A stretch of DNA of 8,780 nucleotides from Microbacter sp049976245 (lineage in GTDB: Bacteria > Bacteroidota > Bacteroidia > Bacteroidales > Paludibacteraceae), in contig JBMFIQ010000065.1 in the NCBI GenBank assembly GCA_049976245.1, positions 1 to 8,780 on the forward strand, in the 5' to 3' direction. Made by a program: the position numbers and the translations under genes. Of this stretch, positions 1-5,552 are shown piece by piece (within the stretch, counting starts at the first letter, position 1; each line of letters starts with the position of its first letter). Under the pieces are notes generated by a model. The model was given only the letters and a program-made list of their open reading frames with translations, was not told the DNA's origin and did not search any database.

Positions 1-18
1 AGCCCCTTGTAATGAACA

Positions 19-32
19 TGCGAAAGTTGAAT
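19..32 (+). repeat. Left copy of 14-bp inverted repeat
   Basis: TGCGAAAGTTGAAT here is the exact reverse complement of the sequence at 8706-8719. The match ends on both sides: base 18 against 8720 and base 33 against 8705 do not pair. The copies lie close to the two window ends and bracket everything described here. They may be ends of insertion sequences outside the window, ends of one transposed segment, or a chance match. I do not recognise a named IS terminus. Confidence 0.55.
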
Positions 33-417
33 AATCTAATATTTAAGCATAGAAACCAATGAGTAAAAACCCCAAATGAAAATGCAAAAAACCATGTTGT
101 TGGCAGAGACGTTGCCTTCAACCCTTGTAAAAACAACAACAGAAGAGGGAAAAAGGAAGAAAGATGCAACTAAAAACCCGCAAAAGTGAAATAAGTCGGG
201 GAAAGGAACACCATCGGTCAGCGAAATGCAAAGCAACATTTCGACCCATGACCTCCAACTGAACCATTGCCTATAATGGCATTTAGAACGAAAGAACAAA
301 CGGTTTACGAACCGAACGATTAATGATTAAACCCCTAAAAACAGAACAAAACACGAAGTCAGATCAGGAAAACAAACAGATGATTGACCCGTACAGACAC
401 ACGAATTGAAAAACATG

Positions 418-441
418 GAGAAGAAAAACGAGAAGAAAAAC
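418..441 (+). repeat. 12-bp perfect tandem duplication
   Basis: GAGAAGAAAAAC occurs twice head to tail (418-429 and 430-441) without a mismatch. It sits three bases before the GAAA-loop hairpin at 444-457 and about 80 bases before the next gene. It may be replication slippage in a purine-rich tract or a duplicated binding site. Confidence 0.8.
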
Positions 442-443
442 TA

Positions 444-457
444 AACCGGAAACGGTT
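444..457 (+). other. Small hairpin with GAAA tetraloop
   Basis: Arms AACCG (444-448) and CGGTT (453-457) close a GAAA loop (449-452), a GNRA tetraloop known to be very stable in RNA. The stem is only 5 bp and no larger structured-RNA family is recognisable. If the region is transcribed rightward it would lie in the 5' leader of the gene at 521. Confidence 0.4.
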
Positions 458-467
458 CAACAAAAAG

Positions 468-487
468 GGCCTTCAAAGAGGAAGGTC
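468..487 (+). terminator. Possible weak terminator or leader hairpin
   Basis: GGCCTTC (468-474) pairs with GAAGGTC (481-487) through 7 pairs including one G-U, with a 6-nt loop. It is followed by a T-rich but interrupted stretch up to about base 510. It lies only 33 bases before the start codon at 521, so it would either end upstream transcription or be a leader structure of that gene. The T tract is broken by A and C, which weakens the terminator reading. Confidence 0.35.
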
Positions 488-520
488 AATTTTAATCAAT
501 TTCATTTTTAAAAATTTAGT

Positions 521-1252
521 ATGATGAACAGTAAGAAGTTTTGGTTAAAAACCGAAATGGTCCCTGTTGTTGCAGGGTTTATGCTGAACAGCCTTCGAGG
601 CGATCTTGAAGATTTCAGCAGTTATTCTTCCGTATTTTCAGAAGAGTTTATCAATGGTGTAGATGCTCAAAAAGCATTGTGTAACGAGTTGATCCAAAGC
701 CGATCGCTTGCCGGGCAGCTCAAGCTGATCACCGGTCAGCTGAACGACAAAACGCAAGAGCTCAGGCGTAAGTTAAACTTCATCGAAGGGTATCTGATTC
801 TGACTGACAAGGAATTAGACATGAATGTGTCCGACATGGGCGTGAAAGCGCTTCGCAAACAGATCAACCGAAACAACATTGCGGGGATCATCATGGATGT
901 TTCGACACTGTCAGCCAATCTGACACGCAACATAAATGTGTTGCAGACCAAAGGAATGAGTCCTCAAGTTACGACGGAACTCACAACGTTGGCCACCGAA
1001 ATCAACCGGCTCAACGATGCACAACGCCTCAAGGAAAGCGAACGCAGCCGCATAGCCGATGCCAACATCAAAGAGTTCCAGAAACTTTGGGACATGATGC
1101 TCATCATCTCCAAGGCAGCCAAAGCAATCTATCGAGGAGTGAATGCCGTAAAACTTAAAGACTACACCATCTCTACGCTGGCGGGAAAAGTCACGGCCAA
1201 TGCACATAAAGAGCAACCCGCTCCTACCGGTGCAACTGCTTCAGCTTCATAG
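521..1252 (+). CDS. Helical protein of unknown function
   Basis: A 243-residue protein that I do not recognise. It looks soluble and almost wholly alpha-helical: no signal peptide, no transmembrane segment, and long charged amphipathic stretches (about residues 55-100 and 150-205) that could form coiled coils. The last 15 residues are low-complexity (Pro, Ala, Thr, Ser). No nuclease, helicase or Cas motif is visible. The first of two adjacent ATG codons (521, 524) is taken as start, preceded by an A/T-rich leader without Shine-Dalgarno sequence, as usual in Bacteroidota. G+C is about 48% in a sampled line, like cas6 and far above the effector genes. A strong hairpin follows the stop at once, and 307 bases separate it from cas6, so it is probably its own transcription unit and not part of the CRISPR system. 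Confidence 0.8.
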   Translation: MMNSKKFWLKTEMVPVVAGFMLNSLRGDLEDFSSYSSVFSEEFINGVDAQKALCNELIQSRSLAGQLKLITGQLNDKTQELRRKLNFIEGYLILTDKELDMNVSDMGVKALRKQINRNNIAGIIMDVSTLSANLTRNINVLQTKGMSPQVTTELTTLATEINRLNDAQRLKESERSRIADANIKEFQKLWDMMLIISKAAKAIYRGVNAVKLKDYTISTLAGKVTANAHKEQPAPTGATASAS

Positions 1253-1264
1253 CCGACAACCGCA

Positions 1265-1307
1265 AAAGGCGCTCCGGCTTGCAGCAAATGTGGCCGGAGA
1301 TGCCTTT
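1265..1307 (+). terminator. Strong hairpin after the 521-1252 gene
   Basis: Arms AAAGGC plus CTCCGGC (1265-1270, 1272-1278) pair with GCCGGAG plus GCCTTT (1293-1299, 1302-1307). That gives 13 pairs with a small internal mismatch (G against AT) and a 14-nt loop. It begins 12 bases after the stop codon, where a terminator or 3'-end-protecting hairpin is expected. No run of T follows, so classic intrinsic termination is doubtful; a Rho-assisted end or an RNA stabiliser fits as well. Confidence 0.5.
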
Positions 1308-1451
1308 GAAACGAACCATAAAAAGAGCTTATACTCAAATGTATGATTACGTGGCAAGTCCCATACTGCCTCAATGCTAAAAATAGAGAAATGAACTAAG
1401 ATAGATCTGACAAATAAAAAAAACAATGACAAAAAAGGACCCTAAATAGAC

Positions 1452-1483
1452 CGTTTAAATACCGTTGCAACGCCTTTTAAACG
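1452..1483. promoter_or_regulatory. 32-bp symmetric dyad, candidate operator of cas6
   Basis: CGTTTAAA (1452-1459) and TTTAAACG (1476-1483) are exact reverse complements. Centred exactly between them, at 1467.5, is the perfect 10-bp palindrome CGTTGCAACG (1463-1472). Only the two 3-bp spacers (TAC and CCT) break the symmetry. The centre has almost no loop, so this suits a dimeric DNA-binding protein better than an RNA hairpin. It ends 76 bases before the cas6 start codon. The same bases also read as two direct copies of TTTAAA-3 nt-CGTTGCAA spaced by 22 bp. No regulator is encoded in the window; the role is inferred. Confidence 0.5.
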
Positions 1484-1510
1484 ACGTTGCAAACACCCTT
1501 AAAAGCAAAT

Positions 1511-1559
1511 AAAAGAGACCAACCCAAAGCAACCACAACCCAACAACCAACACACCCAC
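1511..1559 (+). promoter_or_regulatory. T-free CA-rich leader of cas6
   Basis: The 49 bases directly before the cas6 ATG contain no T and only three G; the rest is A and C. An RNA of this composition can hardly fold, so it would leave the start codon open. Bacteroidota ribosomes commonly start without Shine-Dalgarno pairing and favour unstructured A-rich leaders, which fits. No Shine-Dalgarno sequence is present. Confidence 0.45.
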
Positions 1560-2345
1560 ATGCGATTCAAACTACAACTAACCATCGAAAAAGAGGCATA
1601 CGGCAATGCTCTCCCTTTCTCCTATCAATATGAACTCTCATCGTTCATCTATCATGCAATGGGGAAAGGGAACGCATTTTATGCCGAATGGCTTCACGAA
1701 AACGGGTTTCAATTAGCCGGGAAACAATTTCGATTGTTTGTCTTTTCAGCATTGCAAACAAAAACAGTCGTCGACAAGGAACACAACCGACTTCTGTTGA
1801 CAGACGACAATGCCATGTTGGAAATTGGCTTTCTGCCCGAACAAAGCACGGAAGAATTTGTTAAAGGAGTGTTTGCCGAACAACGTTTTACCCTTGGCGA
1901 TAAAAAATCCAAAGTTCAATTCTCCATCAAAAGCATCGAATTAATCCCCACCCCACCATGGAATGGAGTCTTGCGCGGTGAAACGCTATCGCCAATCTGC
2001 CTTTCGCAAAAAAACGATGAAGGAAAAATCCATTTCTTTTCAGCAGGAGCTCCCGAAGCAGGAGAAGCGATAATGAACAACCTGATAAACAAATACACGG
2101 CTTTCTATGGAAGACCATTTCAGGGAAACAAAGATTATGAGTGGAAAATCATCTCCGAACCACGCGCCAAACTGATCACCATCAAAGCCGATACACCACA
2201 GGAAACAAAAATCAAAGCATCACTCTGCCAATTCACGCTAAAAGCCGACAACGAACTATTACGCATAGGCTACGAAGCAGGCTTGGGAGAAAAAAATTCC
2301 ATGGGATTTGGCATGGTAAAAGTGCGAAACCCTCAAAACTTTTAA
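1560..2345 (+). CDS. cas6: CRISPR repeat-RNA endoribonuclease Cas6
   Basis: Cas6 cuts the long CRISPR transcript inside each repeat to give crRNAs with an 8-nt 5' handle, and feeds them to Cascade. At 261 residues the length is normal. The fold signature is complete: an N-terminal ferredoxin-like start (residues 2-9) and the C-terminal Gly-rich RNA-binding loop G241-L-G243-(x5)-G249-F-G251. Compared from memory with Pyrococcus furiosus Cas6, the first 46 residues align without gaps, placing Tyr31 and His46 on the known catalytic Tyr31 and His46. A lysine near residue 55 may stand for the catalytic Lys52. The start is fixed by this alignment. Its G+C (about 43-45% in two sampled lines) is far above the cas genes that follow, from which it is separated by 171 bases. 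It therefore seems to belong to an older layer of the locus and may now serve a replaced effector. Identification is very sure; the hybrid history is inference. Confidence 0.96.
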   Translation: MRFKLQLTIEKEAYGNALPFSYQYELSSFIYHAMGKGNAFYAEWLHENGFQLAGKQFRLFVFSALQTKTVVDKEHNRLLLTDDNAMLEIGFLPEQSTEEFVKGVFAEQRFTLGDKKSKVQFSIKSIELIPTPPWNGVLRGETLSPICLSQKNDEGKIHFFSAGAPEAGEAIMNNLINKYTAFYGRPFQGNKDYEWKIISEPRAKLITIKADTPQETKIKASLCQFTLKADNELLRIGYEAGLGEKNSMGFGMVKVRNPQNF

Positions 2346-2397
2346 GAGGTTAAGAAGCGTAATGGTTTCATCACGTTTAAATTTAAATGAACTATAT

Positions 2398-2475
2398 ATG
2401 AAACAAACCTACCAAACGATTGATTACGAATGGCTAACCAGACCAACGGGAGATCCGTTTGCCGATGCTAAATAA
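2398..2475 (+). pseudogene. 5' stub of an older cas8 (Cas8b1/Cst1-like)
   Basis: A 25-codon frame opening 52 bases after the cas6 stop. Residues 9-24 read DYEWLTRPTGDPFADA, followed by one Lys and a stop. To my recollection this is how Cas8b1/Cst1-type large subunits of Bacteroidota begin: the family carries a T-G-D/N-P-F-x-D-x-G signature near its N-terminus, and here the match stops where the next Gly is expected. In Cst-type loci cas8 follows cas6 directly, so the position is right. G+C is 43% over bases 2401-2460, like cas6, and falls to 16% over 2471-2520. The stub is thus best read as what remains of the original cas8 after its body was replaced. It is too short to act as a Cascade subunit. 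Alternatives are a small leader peptide or a chance frame; a shared GDPF with Cas7 (residues 23-26) is noted, but the surrounding residues do not match Cas7. Confidence 0.6.
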
Positions 2476-2516
2476 CAGAAAAAACTCTTTTAGTATAATC
2501 AAAAATTAAAAAGAAT

Positions 2517-4562
2517 ATGAGCTTAGAAACAGTACTACAAATTGGTAAAGTTCTTCGAAAATCGGAAAACAGCCTGAAATATTTTAAATATGTAGAGCCT
2601 TGCCCGAAAGATAAGGACGGAAATTGGCCCATTTGTATCACTATTCCCGTCAAAGAAGATTTCTCTTTTGATTGGAAAGGAATGAAAATAACACCGGAAA
2701 AAGATCGTGAAAACCTGTATTATTTGAAGTTTAAAACTTCTGATGCAGATCGTTTTGTAAAATATATCTTTGGGGATATATTTTATTCTAAAACGGCTAA
2801 AATAAAAAAAGACGGGACAATTGAAAATGGCGAGGGCGGTTATTATAGATTAGAAAATCCAAACCATCCGAAAGCCGGTTTTAGACCTAGTTCGTTTAAT
2901 AGAGGTAATGTAGATTATAATAATATAGTAAAGGGCGATAAAGGAAATTCTGCTATAAAGCCATTTAGAGAGAAGTTGAAGGATAATTTGAAAAGGATTG
3001 AAGCTGTTTTGGATTTCTTACCGGCAGTTACAGATTATCTTGAAAACAAGACTGGAGCTAACTTATTGACTGAAATTGATAACACCCCAAAACTTTACGA
3101 TATTATTGTTCTCAAAAATTACAATCAATACAAGAAAAGACTAAACCTTAAGGATTACTCGAATTTAGGGGAAACTGACAGAAAAAATTTATTTGATTTA
3201 TCCAATTATTCAGTATTTATCCATTTCGAGTTTATAGAAAATAAACATTGGTATCAATTTACAGACGAATTAACTTCGATTACAGAGAAAATACTTTCTG
3301 AGTTTGTTGAAAAAAATGCAAATGGGCAAGTACTTAAAAAGACACTTTATAAAACACTATGTTCAGGTGATAGCCAAAATGACATTCAATTTCCAAAGTT
3401 TACTAATCAAAATAAGCACAAAGCTAAAAGTTTTTCGAATGATGATTTACAGGATCTTTTTTATGCTATTGATTACACAAGCAAAGGTAAGCAAATTACC
3501 GGGACAGACATAAAGCTTATCGTATTACCATGCGGATCAAATTTAACTGCGGACAATTATGAAGTATTTGCAAAAAAGAGGGATGAAAATAGGATTATCT
3601 CAGCTAATGATATTGACTATAAAGATGATAATTTATTCGGATTCTCATTAGATGAAAATATAAATATAACCAAATTCGACCTGATATTCTGTAAAAAAGG
3701 CGGATTAACTTCCCCTGATTCTGACTTAATTGAAATTTCAGGCATAGAAAAAAGCAAACTTAGATTGATAATGGAAAGGATCAACAATATTGCAACAGAT
3801 ATTCAAATGGAAAGAAAAGAATTTATCAAGACAAGCAAGGATTTATTTCCATTGAAAATTGATTCTTCATTTCGGTCTATCTTAGGCAATCCTCAATATG
3901 ATGAAAAGAAGAAAAAGGTTTCATTTGTTACCAATCCTAAATACCAATCTCATTTATTAAAAACACTACCTTTAATATATACTGAAGCATATTATAAAGA
4001 TGATGTATTGTTGTCCGCCTTCATTCAAAATGTAGAATATAGTATTAGGGTTGGCGATCCAAAATATAATTTTCTTAAGTACGATTTAAAATTTTTATTA
4101 TCAATACAGAATAACAATTCAAAAACAAATAAATATATGGAAACAGTAGAGTCTAAAAGTTATCAGATTGGATTACGAATAGGTAAATTATCCAAACCTT
4201 TGAAAAAAGCAATCAATCCTTTTGAAAAAAGATATGTTGGATTATTATCAAGACATATAATGACGAAAGATGACTGTGAAAAATTCGTGAAAGAAATCAA
4301 CGAAATGCTTGTGCGTCAAGGTAAAGTTTGGGTTCAGTTATCCTCTGAAGCAATTGAAGAACTGGTTGTTCTTCCAGTTGGAGAATATGATAGAGAAAAA
4401 TTTGCTATTGGCTTCCTCGAAGGATATTTCAAATATGAAGTCAATGATGACAAGAAAGTTTTGATTACAAGAATAGAAAAAATTATTACAGACTATGAAG
4501 GGAAAGATGATTTTCAGAATGAAATTCAAGTGCTTAATAATGCTTTAGAAGAAATCAAATAA
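2517..4562 (+). CDS. cas8b: Cascade large subunit Cas8b (Csh1/TM1802 type)
   Basis: A 681-residue large subunit of the type I-B surveillance complex. Cas8 subunits recognise the PAM, help open the target DNA and recruit Cas3. The family is diverse and has no catalytic motif. The assignment rests on the place before cas7-cas5-cas3, the length, and features I associate with Csh1/TM1802 proteins. These are a region around residues 80-125 with YIFGDIFYS, a GGYYRL stretch and SSFNRG, and a helical C-terminus with NPFEKR at 567-572. The CxxC zinc-ribbon pairs seen in some Cas8 families are absent. The ATG at 2517 follows an A-rich leader without Shine-Dalgarno sequence. G+C is low (20% and 30% in two sampled lines), in sharp contrast to cas6. 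The last 141 residues probably also serve as a separately translated Cas11. cas7 follows after 18 bases. The Cas8 identity is sure; the Csh1 branch is likely. Confidence 0.88.
   Translation: MSLETVLQIGKVLRKSENSLKYFKYVEPCPKDKDGNWPICITIPVKEDFSFDWKGMKITPEKDRENLYYLKFKTSDADRFVKYIFGDIFYSKTAKIKKDGTIENGEGGYYRLENPNHPKAGFRPSSFNRGNVDYNNIVKGDKGNSAIKPFREKLKDNLKRIEAVLDFLPAVTDYLENKTGANLLTEIDNTPKLYDIIVLKNYNQYKKRLNLKDYSNLGETDRKNLFDLSNYSVFIHFEFIENKHWYQFTDELTSITEKILSEFVEKNANGQVLKKTLYKTLCSGDSQNDIQFPKFTNQNKHKAKSFSNDDLQDLFYAIDYTSKGKQITGTDIKLIVLPCGSNLTADNYEVFAKKRDENRIISANDIDYKDDNLFGFSLDENINITKFDLIFCKKGGLTSPDSDLIEISGIEKSKLRLIMERINNIATDIQMERKEFIKTSKDLFPLKIDSSFRSILGNPQYDEKKKKVSFVTNPKYQSHLLKTLPLIYTEAYYKDDVLLSAFIQNVEYSIRVGDPKYNFLKYDLKFLLSIQNNNSKTNKYMETVESKSYQIGLRIGKLSKPLKKAINPFEKRYVGLLSRHIMTKDDCEKFVKEINEMLVRQGKVWVQLSSEAIEELVVLPVGEYDREKFAIGFLEGYFKYEVNDDKKVLITRIEKIITDYEGKDDFQNEIQVLNNALEEIK
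4137..4562 (+). CDS. cas11: Candidate internal Cas11 small subunit within cas8b
   Basis: In several type I systems, including I-B, I-C and I-D, the small subunit Cas11 is translated from an internal start near the 3' end of cas8. No separate small-subunit gene exists in this operon. The in-frame ATG at 4137 (Met541 of Cas8b) would yield 141 residues, a usual Cas11 size, covering the predicted helical C-terminal part just before SYQIGLRIGKL. The bases before it (about 4110-4136) are A-rich and unstructured, like those at the true gene starts in this window, whereas a Shine-Dalgarno sequence is absent at all of them. The next in-frame ATG (Met582) would give 100 residues, which is short. The existence of a Cas11 is likely by family knowledge; this particular start is inference. 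Confidence 0.5.
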   Translation: METVESKSYQIGLRIGKLSKPLKKAINPFEKRYVGLLSRHIMTKDDCEKFVKEINEMLVRQGKVWVQLSSEAIEELVVLPVGEYDREKFAIGFLEGYFKYEVNDDKKVLITRIEKIITDYEGKDDFQNEIQVLNNALEEIK

Positions 4563-4580
4563 TTTAAAATCAAACATATT

Positions 4581-5552
4581 ATGAGTAATCAATTAAAAAA
4601 ATCAGAAATTTTGTTTTTGTATGAAACTTCATACAATATTCCTAATGGTGACCCTTTCACAGGTGAACAACGTTACGACGAAGAAACTAAGAAAATCTTG
4701 GTGAGTGATGTCCGTATGAAAAGATATATTCGTACCTATTTAGAAGAAAAAGGATTACCAATTTACGTTAGCGAAAATACAGGGGCAGGCAAAACTGATT
4801 CAAAAGGTGTCCTCACTTGGATTGCCCAAAATCGTAATGAAAAGGAACTAAGAAATATAGGAGACATACTAAAAGAACAATTAGATGTTCGTTTATTCGG
4901 AGGTATATCAACACTTGATGATAAAGTCAAAATTAAGATTGAAGAAAAAAATGTAGATTTTACAAATGGACATGTGCAATTTACAGGTCCAGTACAATTT
5001 GCATTGCTCAATCCTTCAATGAATGAAGTTAATCTTAGAATGCATCAAAACACAACGCATTTTACTTCCAAAGCTGAAAACACACAAGGTTCAATAGGAA
5101 CTACAACTTTAGTGCCCTATTCTTTAATACAAATACACGGTTGGGTGAATCCTAAGGTAGCTGAAAAAACCGGAATGACTGACGCTGATTTGAAATTAAT
5201 GTATGAAGGACTTTGGTATGGAACGAGTGGTGATGGTAGCTCACATTCCCGCAGTAAAGTAGGTCAAAACTCGGTGCTTTTGCTTGAAATTGAATATGCT
5301 CAAAACAATCAAAAAATCTATGGGGTTGATCGGATAATCGAATTAAAACCCAAAAACAATAAGAAAGGGGAAGAGCTTCGAAGTATGGATGATTATGAAC
5401 TCGATTTCTCTAAGCTAATTGCCATTGCTGAAACCCCAAAAGTTGATAAAATCAGATTTTATACAGAAATTGAAAGTATTAAATCTGCATTTGTAGGAAA
5501 GAATAAATTTGAAGAAATAATAGTTGTCGAAGAAAAAACCGAACCAAAATGA
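4581..5552 (+). CDS. cas7: Cascade backbone subunit Cas7 (Csh2 family)
   Basis: Cas7 polymerises along the crRNA spacer and forms the Cascade backbone. This 323-residue protein shows the Csh2/Cas7b signature at its start: N19-I-P-N-G-D-P25, then R31-Y-D33-E-E-T36 and V41-S-D-V-R-M-K-R-Y-I-R51, matching the family pattern PNGDP..R.D..T....VSDVrlKRyIR. Downstream come the family-typical QNTTHF and GTTTLVPYSLI regions and the TSGDGSSHSRSKVGQ stretch before a hydrophobic strand. It has no enzymatic motif, as expected. The gene starts 18 bases after cas8b, with an A/T-rich leader, and its stop overlaps the cas5 start as ATGA. Co-translation with cas5 is likely. G+C is low, like cas8b. Identification is very sure. 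Confidence 0.96.
   Translation: MSNQLKKSEILFLYETSYNIPNGDPFTGEQRYDEETKKILVSDVRMKRYIRTYLEEKGLPIYVSENTGAGKTDSKGVLTWIAQNRNEKELRNIGDILKEQLDVRLFGGISTLDDKVKIKIEEKNVDFTNGHVQFTGPVQFALLNPSMNEVNLRMHQNTTHFTSKAENTQGSIGTTTLVPYSLIQIHGWVNPKVAEKTGMTDADLKLMYEGLWYGTSGDGSSHSRSKVGQNSVLLLEIEYAQNNQKIYGVDRIIELKPKNNKKGEELRSMDDYELDFSKLIAIAETPKVDKIRFYTEIESIKSAFVGKNKFEEIIVVEEKTEPK

Larger units (their letters stand above)
1..520. other. Gene-poor, T-depleted leader region
   Basis: No reading frame here looks like a real gene. The + strand is markedly poor in T: bases 121-180 and 421-480 each hold only 5 T in 60. G+C is near 43% in a sampled stretch. A small hairpin lies at 301-314 (arms CGGTT and AACCG, loop TACG). Its arms match those of a second hairpin at 444-457, so the two could also pair with each other. 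A 12-bp tandem repeat (418-441) and a terminator-like hairpin (468-487) are listed separately. The frames seen (minus strand 36-299; + strand 76-189, 37 codons, Lys-rich) are best explained by base skew. The region could be a long 5' leader, an unrecognised RNA or decayed sequence; the sequence does not decide. Confidence 0.6.
1253..1559 (+). other. Intergenic region upstream of cas6
   Basis: This 307-base gap has no gene. From left to right it holds a stable hairpin after the preceding stop (1265-1307), an A-rich stretch to about 1450, the 32-bp dyad (1452-1483), and a T-free leader running to the cas6 start. The cas6 promoter is expected here, but I find no clear Bacteroidota promoter: TACCGTTG at 1460-1467 fits five of the six fixed bases of the TAnnTTTG element, without a convincing upstream partner. 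Confidence 0.6.

Noticed and set aside
76..189. 37-codon Lys/Thr-rich + strand frame
   Set aside because: Short, low-complexity and explained by the A-rich composition; no conserved motif.
36..299. 87-codon minus-strand frame with hydrophobic stretches
   Set aside because: The Phe/Ser/Val-rich product is what a T-rich complement of an A-rich region yields by chance; no start context or family resemblance supports it.
1460..1467. TACCGTTG as the -7 promoter element of cas6
   Set aside because: One mismatch and no good upstream TTTG-type element; it overlaps the dyad, so its bases are better explained by the symmetry.
1452..1492. Remnant CRISPR repeat-spacer units
   Set aside because: The repeated parts are only 6 and 8 bp with a 22-bp period, too short for a repeat plus spacer; no array-like periodicity occurs elsewhere in the window.
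2494..2499. TATAAT as a -10 box for cas8b
   Set aside because: No partner -35 sequence at the right distance, only 17 bases from the start codon, in very AT-rich DNA, and Bacteroidota promoters normally use TAnnTTTG instead.
3304..3513. Overlapping 69-codon frame within cas8b
   Set aside because: A shadow frame of the long cas8b gene with no feature of its own.
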